From an uncultured Bacteroidales bacterium (GTDB lineage Bacteria; Bacteroidota; Bacteroidia; Bacteroidales; P3): a stretch of 64,000 nucleotides of DNA. Position 1 is the first letter of the stretch, and the number at the start of each line of letters is the position of its first letter. The stretch covers positions 322,733-386,732 of the forward strand of contig CAJUFX010000001.1 of the NCBI GenBank assembly GCA_910586395.1, in the 5' to 3' direction. The notes under the pieces were generated by a model that saw only the letters and a list, made by a program, of their open reading frames with translations, searched no databases and had not been told where the DNA came from. The translations under genes were made by a program, and so were the position numbers. This document shows positions 54,642-63,594 of this stretch, piece after piece.

Positions 54642-57600
54642 ATGAAGTTAGAAACTTTCATACAGCGGCCCGTCCTTTCGGCCGTCATCTCCATACTCAT
54701 CGTTTCGGTCGGCGTCATCAGCCTCGCGACCCTGCCGGTGGAACAATTCCCCGACATCGCGCCGCCTACGATTTCCGTTTCGACCTCCTACCCGGGCGCA
54801 AGCGCGGAAACGATACAGAAAAGCGTCATCGTGCCGCTCGAAGAAGCCATCAACGGCGTGGAGGACATGAACTATATCACCTCGTCGGCCACGAATACGG
54901 GTAGCGCGAACGTGACGGTCTATTTCAAGCAGGGCGTGGATCCCGACATGGCGGCCGTAAACGTGCAGAACCGTGTGGCGCGCGCCACGGGCAACCTGCC
55001 CTCGGCCGTAAACCAGATCGGCGTCATGGTGAACAAGCGGCAGACGAGTATGCTCAAAATCTTCTCGCTCTATAGCCCCGACAGTTCCTACGACGAGACC
55101 TTTCTCTCCAATTACGTAAAAATCAATCTCGAACCGGAAATATTACGCATCGCGGGCGTGGGCGACGTCATGGTACTCGGCGCCGACTACAGCATGCGTA
55201 TCTGGATGAAGCCGGACATCATGGCGCAGTACGGCCTGATTCCGTCCGACATCACCGCGGCTTTGGCCGAGCAGAACATCGAGGCGGCCACGGGCTCTTT
55301 CGGCGAAAGTTCGGACGAGACGTACCAATACACGATGAAATACAAGGGCCGTCTGATCACGCCCGAAGAATTCGACGAGATCGTCATCCGTTCGACACCC
55401 GACGGTCAGGTACTCAAACTCAAAGACGTGGCGACGGTGGAACTCGGCAGCGAGAGTTACAACTTCCGCGGACAGACGGACGGATGCCCCGGCATCACCT
55501 GCATGGTTTACCAAACGGCCGGCTCCAACGCCACGAAAGTGGTGGAAGACATCAACAAGTTTCTGGACGAAGCGCGGCTGACGCTACCGAAAGGCACGGC
55601 CATCGTCGATATCATGAGCGTGACCGACTTCCTCTACGCCTCTATCCACAATGTGCTCAAAACGCTGTTCGAGGCCATATTGCTCGTTATCCTCGTGGTC
55701 TATGTCTTTCTGCAAGACATCAAATCGACGTTGATTCCGCTCGCGGGCATCATCGTCTCGCTGATCGGCACGTTCGCGTTCATGACGATGGCCGGCTTCA
55801 CGATCAACCTCATCACGCTCTTCGCCCTCGTGCTGGTCATCGGAACCGTCGTCGATGACTCGATCGTCGTCGTCGAGGCCGTGCAGGCCAAATTCGACGA
55901 AGGTTACCGTTCGCCCTACAAGGCGAGCGTGGACGCGATGAAAGGCATCAGCGCGGCGGTCATCACGTCTTCGCTCGTGTTCATGGCCGTCTTCATTCCG
56001 GTGTCGTTCATGGGCGGCACGTCGGGTACGTTCTACACGCAATTCGGTCTGACGATGGCCGTGGCCGTCGGCATCTCGGCCATCAACGCCCTGACGCTCT
56101 CGCCGGCCCTGTGCGCCCTCCTGCTCCGGCCGTACAAAGACGAATTCGGGAATGAAAAAGACAATTTCGCCTCGCGTTTCCGCCATGCGTTCAACACGGT
56201 TTTCGGGGCGTTGAGCAATAAATACAAACAGTTCGTCATGCTGTTCATCCGCCGCCGCTGGATTCCCTGGGTCATGCTGGGTGCAGCGACCGTCCTGCTC
56301 GTATTCTTCATGCGCACGACCAAGACGAGCCTCGTGCCCGAAGAAGACCAGGGCTCGGTCTTCATGAACGTCTCGATGCCGGCCGGCTACTCGCTGAGTT
56401 CGACCAACAAGGTCATGGACGAAATCGACGCCGCCATCCGCACGATTCCGCAAATCCGTACCTATACGAAAGTAAGCGGTTACGGTCTGATTTCCGGTCA
56501 GGGCAGTTCGTACGGCATGTTCATCATCAAACTCAAACCGTGGGACGACCGGCCGCGCCGCTCGGACGCCGTAAACAGCGTCATCAAGGAAATTTACAAA
56601 CGGACGGCCGACATCCGCGAAGCGACGATTTTCGCGATGGCTCCCGGTATGATTCCCGGCTACGGTATGGGCAACAGCTTGGAGATAAACGTACAGGACC
56701 GCATGGGCGGGGATGTGACCGAATTCTACAATGTGACGCAAGACTTTATCGCGGCCCTGCGGCAAACGCCCGAATTCCAGAGCGCGTTCTCGTCGTTCAG
56801 CGTCAATTATCCGCAATGGCTCGTGGATGTGGATGCGGCCAAGTGCAAGCGGGCCGGCATTTCGCCCAACGAGGTGCTGAGCGTATTGAGCGGCTATTAC
56901 GGCGGCTCGTACGTCTCCAACATCAACCGGTTTTCGAAGGTCTATCGCGTGATGTTGCAGGCGGCCATTCCCTACCGCGCCACGGAAAGTTCGCTTGACG
57001 ACATCTTCGTGCGCATCAACGGCGAGATGGCGCCGCTGAGCCAGTTCGTGACGCTCAAACGCGTCTATGGCTCGGAAACGCTGTCGCGCTTCAACCTGTA
57101 CAACTCCATCAGCGTGAACGCCGCGCCCGCGCCCGGCTACAGTACCGGCGACGCCATCGCCACGGTGGCGCGCGTGGCCAAGGAATCGCTGCCGAACAAC
57201 TACAGTTATTCGTACGGCGGCATCACACGCGAGGAAGCGACGCAGACGAGCAACACGGCGATTATCTTCGGCCTCTGTATTTTCTTCATATACTTGATTT
57301 TGTGTGCCATGTACGAGAGTTTCCTGATTCCGTTCGCCGTAATCCTGAGCGTGCCGTTCGGTTTGATGGGGACGTTCCTGTTCGCCAAAATCTTCGGTCT
57401 GGAGAACAACATCTACCTGCAGGTGGGTATGATCATGCTGATCGGTCTGCTCGCCAAAACGGCCATCCTGCTGACCGAGTATGCGGTGGAACGCCGGCAA
57501 AGGGGCATGACGCTGGCGGCGGCGGCCGTCGGCGCGGCCAAAGCGCGTCTTCGTCCGATCCTGATGACGGCCCTGACACTGATTATCGGCCTGTTGCCGT

Positions 57601-57782
57601 TGATGACGGCCATGGGCGTAGGCGCGAACGGCAACCGGTCGTTGGGATCGGGCGTCGTGGGCGGCATGCTCATTGGTACGGTCGCGCTGTTGATTGTGGT
57701 GCCGGCCTTTTTTATCGTTTTCCAATCGTTGCAGGAACGGGTCAAACCGTTGCACTTTAATTCCGATGACCAACATGAATAA
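54642..57782 (+). CDS. RND family hydrophobe/amphiphile efflux pump (AcrB-like)
   Basis: 1046 residues, full length for the HAE1 family. N-terminal FIQRPVLSAVISILIVSVGV, LPVEQFPDIAPPTISVSTSY and PGASAETIQ are typical; the proton-relay pair is Asp405-Asp406 (VIGTVVDDSIVVVEAVQ) in TM4, and the second half repeats the fold (SFLIPFAVILSVPFGLMGTF, LLAKTAILLTEYAVERRQRG). Proton-driven export of drugs, bile salts or other amphiphiles from the inner membrane. The next gene starts inside its last codons (17-bp overlap). Substrate cannot be predicted. Confidence 0.96.
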   Translation: MKLETFIQRPVLSAVISILIVSVGVISLATLPVEQFPDIAPPTISVSTSYPGASAETIQKSVIVPLEEAINGVEDMNYITSSATNTGSANVTVYFKQGVDPDMAAVNVQNRVARATGNLPSAVNQIGVMVNKRQTSMLKIFSLYSPDSSYDETFLSNYVKINLEPEILRIAGVGDVMVLGADYSMRIWMKPDIMAQYGLIPSDITAALAEQNIEAATGSFGESSDETYQYTMKYKGRLITPEEFDEIVIRSTPDGQVLKLKDVATVELGSESYNFRGQTDGCPGITCMVYQTAGSNATKVVEDINKFLDEARLTLPKGTAIVDIMSVTDFLYASIHNVLKTLFEAILLVILVVYVFLQDIKSTLIPLAGIIVSLIGTFAFMTMAGFTINLITLFALVLVIGTVVDDSIVVVEAVQAKFDEGYRSPYKASVDAMKGISAAVITSSLVFMAVFIPVSFMGGTSGTFYTQFGLTMAVAVGISAINALTLSPALCALLLRPYKDEFGNEKDNFASRFRHAFNTVFGALSNKYKQFVMLFIRRRWIPWVMLGAATVLLVFFMRTTKTSLVPEEDQGSVFMNVSMPAGYSLSSTNKVMDEIDAAIRTIPQIRTYTKVSGYGLISGQGSSYGMFIIKLKPWDDRPRRSDAVNSVIKEIYKRTADIREATIFAMAPGMIPGYGMGNSLEINVQDRMGGDVTEFYNVTQDFIAALRQTPEFQSAFSSFSVNYPQWLVDVDAAKCKRAGISPNEVLSVLSGYYGGSYVSNINRFSKVYRVMLQAAIPYRATESSLDDIFVRINGEMAPLSQFVTLKRVYGSETLSRFNLYNSISVNAAPAPGYSTGDAIATVARVAKESLPNNYSYSYGGITREEATQTSNTAIIFGLCIFFIYLILCAMYESFLIPFAVILSVPFGLMGTFLFAKIFGLENNIYLQVGMIMLIGLLAKTAILLTEYAVERRQRGMTLAAAAVGAAKARLRPILMTALTLIIGLLPLMTAMGVGANGNRSLGSGVVGGMLIGTVALLIVVPAFFIVFQSLQERVKPLHFNSDDQHE

Positions 57783-59223
57783 GATACATTTCTGCCGCCT
57801 GCTGACGGGCGGCGCGGTGGCGGCCTCTTTGGCCGTCTTGATGACGGGTTGCGGCATTTATTCGTCGTACACGCGGCCGGACGACCTGCAGGTGGACGGC
57901 CTATACGGCGACGCCGGGCCGTCGGCGGCCCTGACGGTGACCGGCGCGGCAACGGTGGCCGATACGACGTCTATGGCCGACATCGCGTGGCGCGATTTCT
58001 TTACCGACCCCTATCTGCAACGCCTCATTGACTCGGTTTTAGCCCGGAACGCGGACATGCGGATCGCGTTTCTGCGCGTGGAAGAATCGGAAGCGAGCCT
58101 GAAAGCGGCCAAGTTGGCGTTCCTCCCCTCGTTCGGCCTGCCGCTCAGCGGCGGACTGAACAACAGTATGCCGCTTAGCGGCGGCAGCCTAACAAATACG
58201 GACCAGTGGAGCTACACGTATCAGTTGCCGATTTCGGCCTCCTGGCAGGTGGATCTGTTCGGCGGCCTGCGCAACGCCAAGAAACAGGCGCAGGCGGGCC
58301 TGCTGCAGTCGCAGGCTTACCGGCAGGCCGTACAGACGCAACTGATTGCCAACACGGCCATGCTGTACTACCAATTGCTGACATTGGACGAACAGCTGAA
58401 TGTCTATATCCTGACGGAACAAAGCTGGGCGGAAAGTTTGGAGGCGACGCGCGCGCTCATGGAAGCCGGCGTCGGCAATACGGCGGCCGTGGCGCAGAGC
58501 GAAGGGGCTTACTACCGCATCCAAGCTTCCATTCCCGAAATCAAACAGCAAATCCGCGAAACGGAAAACCAGATCTGCGCCCTGCTCGGCACGACGCCGC
58601 GGCCGATTGAACGCGGCCCGATGCCGGCGATGATTTTCGCCAACGACCTGCGCGTGGGGGTGCCGCTCGCGTTGCTGTCGAAACGTCCCGACGTCATGCA
58701 GGCCGAACAGAATCTGGCGCGGGCGTTTTATGTGACGAACGCGGCGCGCTCGGCCTTTTATCCGTCGCTCTCGCTGAGCGGCCTCGCGGGCTGGTCGAAC
58801 GCGAACGGCGTCATTCCCAATCCCGGCGGGCTGATTTGGAGCGCGCTGGCCAACCTGACCCAACCGCTGTTCCAGAACGGCAAACTGCGGGCGCAACTCA
58901 AAATCGCCAAGGCGCAACAGGAAGAAGCCAAGATTTCGTTCCAACAAACGCTGTTGGAGGCGGGCATCGAAGTCAATAACGCGCTGGCCCTCGTACAGAC
59001 CGCCCGCGAAAAGACGTCGCTCTACGACAAACAAATCGCTTCGTTGGAGGTAGCGGCCGAAAGTACGCGCCTCTTGATGGAACACGGCAGCACGACCTAT
59101 CTGGAAGTGTTGGCGGCGCAACAATCGCTCCTGACGGCGCAACTGACGGCTTTAAGCAACCGCCTGAGCGAATGGAACGCCGTGGTGACGCTTTACCGCG
59201 CGCTTGGCGGCGGCCGCTTCTAA
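57766..59223 (+). CDS. Outer-membrane efflux factor, TolC/NodT family lipoprotein
   Basis: 485 residues from ATG 57766 (or MNKIHF at 57775). Lipobox LMTGC (Cys29) marks a NodT-type lipoprotein. The protein shows the duplicated TolC plan: DPYLQRLIDSVLARNADMRI, ASWQVDLFGGLRNAKKQAQA, then LLSKRPDVMQAEQNLARAFY and LTQPLFQNGKLRAQLKIAKA. It forms the trimeric outer-membrane channel for the pump upstream. Start overlaps the pump gene; terminator 70 bp downstream. Confidence 0.94.
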   Translation: MTNMNKIHFCRLLTGGAVAASLAVLMTGCGIYSSYTRPDDLQVDGLYGDAGPSAALTVTGAATVADTTSMADIAWRDFFTDPYLQRLIDSVLARNADMRIAFLRVEESEASLKAAKLAFLPSFGLPLSGGLNNSMPLSGGSLTNTDQWSYTYQLPISASWQVDLFGGLRNAKKQAQAGLLQSQAYRQAVQTQLIANTAMLYYQLLTLDEQLNVYILTEQSWAESLEATRALMEAGVGNTAAVAQSEGAYYRIQASIPEIKQQIRETENQICALLGTTPRPIERGPMPAMIFANDLRVGVPLALLSKRPDVMQAEQNLARAFYVTNAARSAFYPSLSLSGLAGWSNANGVIPNPGGLIWSALANLTQPLFQNGKLRAQLKIAKAQQEEAKISFQQTLLEAGIEVNNALALVQTAREKTSLYDKQIASLEVAAESTRLLMEHGSTTYLEVLAAQQSLLTAQLTALSNRLSEWNAVVTLYRALGGGRF

Positions 59224-59292
59224 ACCCGACCGAAGCGATCGACCGACCGTGCGGCGCGGCCGCCCGAAAACCGGACACCGAACGGTGAATAT

Positions 59293-59329
59293 ACCCGGAC
59301 CTGCAGGATGCAGGTTCGGGTTTTCTTTT
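59293..59329 (+). terminator. Primary terminator of the RND operon
   Basis: ACCCG/CGGGT plus ACCTGCA/TGCAGGT stem (59293-59305 with 59309-59321, one mismatch) followed by TTTTCTTTT. Confidence 0.85.
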
Positions 59330-59430
59330 ATAAGCCGATTGCTTTTCATAAACAAGTTGCCGGTCATAAACCGATTGCCTCTCATAAGCCGGTTTGCCTC
59401 TCATAAGCCGGTTTGCCTCTCATAAGCCGG
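59330..59430 (+). repeat. Degenerate 18-19-bp tandem repeats
   Basis: Five units plus a 9-bp sixth: 59330-59347, 59348-59365, 59366-59383, 59384-59402, 59403-59421, 59422-59430. Each begins ATAA and most continue with a version of GCCGGTTTGCCTCTC. The last two full units are identical. The array runs from the first terminator into a second one. Confidence 0.85.
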
Positions 59431-59445
59431 CCTCCGGCTTTTTTT
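59424..59445 (+). terminator. Second terminator built from the last repeat unit
   Basis: AAGCCGG (59424-59430), 3-nt loop, CCGGCTT (59434-59440), then T to 59445. Its left arm is the partial sixth repeat unit. Confidence 0.75.
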
Positions 59446-59542
59446 CGTTATTTTTCCGCCCCGTCCGTATATTCTAAAAACAGGTTTGACCTCTTCGAGG
59501 GGCCGCGTTTTGATTCCTATTGACAAGCAAAAATATACGGAT

Positions 59543-61417
59543 ATGGCATTTCCTTATTCCCCCAAGGCGCGTCCAGCCCCGGGACGCCGCCAAAACCACC
59601 GCCAAACCCGCCGCAGACGGCTTCTCCTTTGGCTGGAACTGATTTTGAAAACCGGCCTGCTGGCGGCCTGCATCGGCGCGGGCGCGGCCACCATCGGCAT
59701 GGGCGCGCGGCTGTCGGCGCAGGAACTGAGCGGCCTGAGCAAACGAAAACCGTTTACCATCGGCGGCGAAGTGAACGCGGAATTCAGCAGTTTTCTATCG
59801 CAGCCCAAAAACTTCAACCGACCGTTCTCGTATCTGCTGAACGTATCGCTCAATCCGGCCATATACGGCATCTCGCTGCCGTTGCAACTCTCGTTCGGGC
59901 AAGACGGCTTCAATTTCAAGCACCCGTTCAACCTCCTGCAACTGACGCCTTCCTACAAATGGGTCAAGGCTTATATCGGACGGACGGGCATGAGCATGTC
60001 GCCCTACGGGCTGGCGGGCATCGGTTTCGATGGAGCCGGTATGGAACTCACGCCCGACTTCCTGCCGGTTTCGCTGAGCGCGATGTTCGGGCGCTTGCAG
60101 AAAGAAGATGTGGGCGACAGCCTGCGCCCGCCGACTTACCGCCGGCTGGCTTACGGCTTTAAAGTAGGCTGGACGCACGAAAAACAGCAACTGGACGTGC
60201 ATTTCTTTCACGCCTGGGAAAACGGCGGTAAGACGGCGGACGCGCCGACCGGCGTTTTGCCGCAACGCAACCTGGTGCTCTCATGGCAAGGCCGCTTCAC
60301 GATTGCCGACATCGTGACACTCGGCAGCGAGGGCGGTGTGAGCTGGCTGCAAAGAAAGACAGCGGGAGGGACCGAAGGGACAACGCTCCCCGTCTCGGAC
60401 AAGGCTTCGCCGGGGCTGTCGTTCAAACTGCGCGCCGCCGCGTTCGGCGCGGAACTGGCTTACGAACGTCAGGGCGCGCAGTTCTACAGCATGGGGCGGT
60501 ACTACAGCGGCGGCGACCTCGAAAGCGTCTCGCTCGGCTATAACGGCGACTTTAAACAGCGGTGGCGGTTTTCCGGCCGCCTCGGCTATCAACGCGACAA
60601 TCTGCGGCGGGACCGACAGAGCCGCATGAACCGCCTCGCCGCCGACCTCCAACTGCAATACGCCTCCGACGGCCCTTGGGAGGCTTCCGTTTCCTACTCC
60701 AACTTCATGACGCACACGCGCCTGTTGCCGATGCAGGTGGAACCCGGCGCCTACGCGCCCATCCCCCATCCGGACTCGCTACGCAACACGCAACTCTCGC
60801 AACAGGCACAGGCCCGCTTCTCGTACCGCTTCGGCCACCGAGACAGCCGCGGCCACCGGCCGTCGGACGGACAGCCGCAGGACGGCACGACGCGCCCCGC
60901 CTCCGGCTCCCCCGCCCACACCTTGTCGTTCGACTTCTCGTTTCAAGAATCCAAACTGGTAGGCGAACAAGCCATGAACGACTATTTCTCCGCCCGGCTC
61001 TCCCATCAAACCGGCCTCGGCAAGGACTGCCGGCTCAACACCGCCCTGCACGCCCAAGCCGCCTACCAGCCGGCCTCCAAAACGGCGGAAATTTACACCG
61101 GCCCCTCGGTCGGCTTCTCCAAAAGCTTTCTCGAAGACAAAAGCCTGAATCTGAACATCCGCCTGCAATACGACCTCGGCTTCAGCCCGCGCGCCCTGCA
61201 AAGCGGATTGGCCAATCTCGGCACCGGCCTTGGCTACCGCTTCGCCAAAAGGCATCAGATAGACCTCAGCCTGAACCTACGCTTCAAACACACCTTGGGG
61301 AACGGCCGCTCCGCCGATGCTTCCAACACGACGGCCACAACGGCAACGACGGCCACGACCGCGACCGCGTTCCGCACCGACTTTACCGGCACGCTCCGCT
61401 ACGCCTACCGGTTCTAA
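59543..61417 (+). CDS. Large outer-membrane beta-barrel protein, uncharacterised
   Basis: 624 residues from ATG 59543; the frame is open upstream without a better start. A basic N-region (RRQNHRQTRRRRLLLWLELI) precedes the hydrophobic signal core ending LSAQ. The mature chain is strand-rich with frequent aromatic-polar alternation (FNRPFSYLLNVSLNPAIYGI, LNIRLQYDLGFSP) and ends LRYAYRF, the terminal Phe expected of barrels. Near the end a Thr-Ala repeat (NTTATTATTATTATAF) is encoded by simple-sequence DNA. It lacks TonB-receptor plug motifs. It stands alone after the efflux terminators; function unknown. Confidence 0.65.
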   Translation: MAFPYSPKARPAPGRRQNHRQTRRRRLLLWLELILKTGLLAACIGAGAATIGMGARLSAQELSGLSKRKPFTIGGEVNAEFSSFLSQPKNFNRPFSYLLNVSLNPAIYGISLPLQLSFGQDGFNFKHPFNLLQLTPSYKWVKAYIGRTGMSMSPYGLAGIGFDGAGMELTPDFLPVSLSAMFGRLQKEDVGDSLRPPTYRRLAYGFKVGWTHEKQQLDVHFFHAWENGGKTADAPTGVLPQRNLVLSWQGRFTIADIVTLGSEGGVSWLQRKTAGGTEGTTLPVSDKASPGLSFKLRAAAFGAELAYERQGAQFYSMGRYYSGGDLESVSLGYNGDFKQRWRFSGRLGYQRDNLRRDRQSRMNRLAADLQLQYASDGPWEASVSYSNFMTHTRLLPMQVEPGAYAPIPHPDSLRNTQLSQQAQARFSYRFGHRDSRGHRPSDGQPQDGTTRPASGSPAHTLSFDFSFQESKLVGEQAMNDYFSARLSHQTGLGKDCRLNTALHAQAAYQPASKTAEIYTGPSVGFSKSFLEDKSLNLNIRLQYDLGFSPRALQSGLANLGTGLGYRFAKRHQIDLSLNLRFKHTLGNGRSADASNTTATTATTATTATAFRTDFTGTLRYAYRF

Positions 61418-61473
61418 ACCGGCCGAACACCCGATAGAGTGCCGCATCACACAATCGATTAAATCATTACATC

Positions 61474-61925
61474 ATGAAAACGCTACAAATCATACAGCAA
61501 AAAATCTTCACAATACGGGATTGCCGAGTGATGATGGAGATGAATGGGTTAAAGTTATCACAAATTGTGATAAGTTCCCCTCAACACTTCGTCACCTCCC
61601 CATTCCGCCCATGGCCTTTACCGAACAGGGCGTCGCCATGCTTTCCTCGGTTCTGCGTGGCAAGACCGCCATCGAAGTCAATATCTCCATCATGCGGGCC
61701 TTTGTCCTTATGCGTCGCATCGCGATGAACTACGATGAACTGCTGAAACGCATCAAAGAACTGGAAATAAACACCGATGCGCAATTCAACGAAATATATC
61801 AGGCCTTGACACAACTGCTGGGCACAGCCGAAGAACGGAAAAACCGCCGCACGATCGGCTACCGGCAGAAAAAGCAGACTGAAATGAAAGACGCCCCCGA
61901 CGCCCTCCGTAATTCCCCCCGATAA
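61474..61925 (+). pseudogene. ORF6N-domain phage protein, frameshifted and internally deleted
   Basis: In one frame, MKTLQIIQQKIFTIRDCRVM (from 61474) matches the start of ORF6N (phage antirepressor-like) proteins, but the following core (DLAELYGVETKALNQAVKRN in intact members) is missing and the frame jumps to LSQIVISS. In a second frame from about 61585, RHLPIPPMAFTEQGVAMLSS and KTAIEVNISIMRAFVLMRRI match the conserved C-terminal half, continuing with a coiled coil to a stop at 61923-61925. One internal deletion and one frameshift are needed. It is a phage or mobile-element relic. Confidence 0.75.
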
Positions 61926-62030
61926 GCCTCCTGCCCCCAAAAATTTGCGGTCTCGAAAAAAATCACTATCTTCGTTCCGTTTTTTGCATGCCATCCTATC
62001 GCAAAAGACCATTAAACAAACGTTAAAACA

Positions 62031-62711
62031 ATGGAAATCAAGAAATCGCCAAAAGCAGACCTCGAAACGCGCAAGGGGCTGTACATGGAAATCGGTTTGG
62101 TTTTCTCGTTGGTGGTGCTTTGGGCCGCTTTCGAATGGAAGTCGTACGACCGAATCGTCGTGGATGAAATCAGCCGTACTGCGGTCACGATTGAAGAGGA
62201 AATGATTATTCAGACCTCGCAGGAAGTCGCTCCGCCCCCACCTCCCCCCGCTCAGGTTTCTCAGGAAATCGAAGTGGTGGAAGACGATGTTGAAATTGAA
62301 GAGAACGAAGTGAGTTTCGACGTGGAAGCCGACGAACAGACGGCGGTAGAGCCCGTGGAAGTCGTCATGGTGGTTGAAGAAGTCGTTGAGGAAGAGGAGA
62401 TTTTCCAAATTGTGGAAGAAAGTCCCGGTTTCCCCGGCGGCGAGGAAGCCCTGCACGAATTCATCCGCAAGAACCTTTCCTATCCCGTAGCGGCTCAGGA
62501 AAGCGGTATTCAAGGGCGTGTCTATGTCGGCTTCGTTGTAGAGAAAGACGGTAGCGTGACGGACGTGACGATTTTGAGAGGTATAGGCGGCGGTTGCGAC
62601 GAAGCGGCCATCAAGGTCGTAAAGGCCTTGCCGAAATGGACGCCCGGCAAACAGCGTGGCCGTGCGGTGCGTTGCCGCTACTCCATCCCCATTTCGTTTA
62701 CTTTGGGTTAG
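62031..62711 (+). CDS. TonB-family energy transducer
   Basis: 226 residues. Basic N-tail, one membrane helix (about 18-37; YMEIGLVFSLVVLWAAFEW), a short polyproline stretch (VAPPPPPPAQV), a very acidic Glu/Val-rich periplasmic span (about 75-130), and a C-terminal TonB domain (EFIRKNLSYPVAAQESGIQG, RVYVGFVVEKDGSVTDVTIL, VVKALPKWTPGKQRGRAVRC). It should couple inner-membrane proton force to outer-membrane receptors. No exbB/exbD next to it. The acidic rather than Pro/Lys spacer is typical of Bacteroidota versions. Terminator immediately after. Confidence 0.93.
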   Translation: MEIKKSPKADLETRKGLYMEIGLVFSLVVLWAAFEWKSYDRIVVDEISRTAVTIEEEMIIQTSQEVAPPPPPPAQVSQEIEVVEDDVEIEENEVSFDVEADEQTAVEPVEVVMVVEEVVEEEEIFQIVEESPGFPGGEEALHEFIRKNLSYPVAAQESGIQGRVYVGFVVEKDGSVTDVTILRGIGGGCDEAAIKVVKALPKWTPGKQRGRAVRCRYSIPISFTLG

Positions 62712-62738
62712 AAAAATTTTTCATGATGATAGGAAAAG

Positions 62739-62769
62739 GCTGTCCCGTTGGTTCGGGACAGCTTTTTTT
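62739..62769 (+). terminator. Terminator after the TonB-family gene
   Basis: Perfect 9-bp stem (62739-62747 with 62754-62762), 6-nt loop, seven T. It lies only 21 bp before the next start codon. Confidence 0.92.
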
Positions 62770-62790
62770 ATAGAAAAACACGCCTTTATC

Positions 62791-63594
62791 ATGGAACAAT
62801 TCGGCATCTGTCTGCTCAGCCAAGTCCCTTTGCGGGGCACCATCAGCCACGCTTCGGAAATGGTATCGCAACTGCTTTTCGGCGAAACGTTCACCATCTT
62901 GGAAAAATATACGCATTGGCTGAAAATCCGCACGGATGCGGATGGCTATGAAGCATGGGTCGATAGCAAACAGATTCAACTCATTGCCAAAGAGCCACAC
63001 CAATTGTGGATTTCCGACGCCAAGGCGGCCTTTACCGCCACCCCTTACAGCCGCATTAACCGCACGGGCGACCTCTCACACTTCCCGGTCGGCATGGGCT
63101 GCCGGCTGCCGATTCTGGAAAATGGCATTTTTCAAACGCCTGAAACGGGCTTCGAAACACAAGATCCGCTCATGACAGCCGAAAGAAGACAAACGACCCC
63201 GGAGGCGGAAAAACGCGAAGCCTTGTTGCAATCGGCCATGCTCTGGCTCAACACGCCTTATCTCTGGGGGGGAAAATCCATCTTCGGCACCGATTGTTCC
63301 GGTTTTACGCAAACGCTTTACCGCATGTACGGCATACAACTGCCGCGCGACGCCAAAGACCAGGCGGCCGCGGGCGAAGCCGTCAATTTTTTGGAAGAAG
63401 CCCAACCGGCCGACTTGTTGTTTTTTGACAACGAAAACGAACAAATCGTACACGTAGGCCTCTATATGGGGAACAACCGCCTCATCCACGCGAGCGGCAT
63501 GGTACGCATCGATACCATCGACCACCAGGGCATCTACCGTCAGGACACCAAGACCTACAGCCACAAACTGCGGCTCATCCGCCGCGTGTTTTAG
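62791..63594 (+). CDS. NlpC/P60 family cysteine hydrolase with SH3-like N-terminus
   Basis: 267 residues from ATG 62791, after the tonB terminator; the frame is open upstream but that would cross the terminator. An SH3b-like part (about 5-65; SEMVSQLLFGETFTILEKYT) precedes a C-terminal NlpC/P60 domain with Cys169 (FGTDCSGFTQTLYRMYG), His221 (IVHVGLYMG) and His233 (RLIHASG). Such enzymes cleave gamma-D-glutamyl-diaminopimelate or related bonds in murein peptides. No signal peptide is visible, which suggests cytoplasmic recycling of cell-wall peptides (YkfC-like) rather than wall cutting. Its stop overlaps the convergent ligA stop by 4 bp. Confidence 0.92.
   Translation: MEQFGICLLSQVPLRGTISHASEMVSQLLFGETFTILEKYTHWLKIRTDADGYEAWVDSKQIQLIAKEPHQLWISDAKAAFTATPYSRINRTGDLSHFPVGMGCRLPILENGIFQTPETGFETQDPLMTAERRQTTPEAEKREALLQSAMLWLNTPYLWGGKSIFGTDCSGFTQTLYRMYGIQLPRDAKDQAAAGEAVNFLEEAQPADLLFFDNENEQIVHVGLYMGNNRLIHASGMVRIDTIDHQGIYRQDTKTYSHKLRLIRRVF

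Noticed and set aside
55584-57857. A 757-codon minus-strand frame opposite the RND pump
   Set aside because: Arg/His/Asp-rich shadow of the acrB-like gene, with no recognisable domain; pure reading-frame artefact of GC-rich coding DNA.
61317-61470. Upstream extension of the ORF6N second frame into the preceding barrel gene
   Set aside because: This part is out of frame within the C-terminus of the 59543 gene; only the part after about 61585 shows ORF6N similarity.
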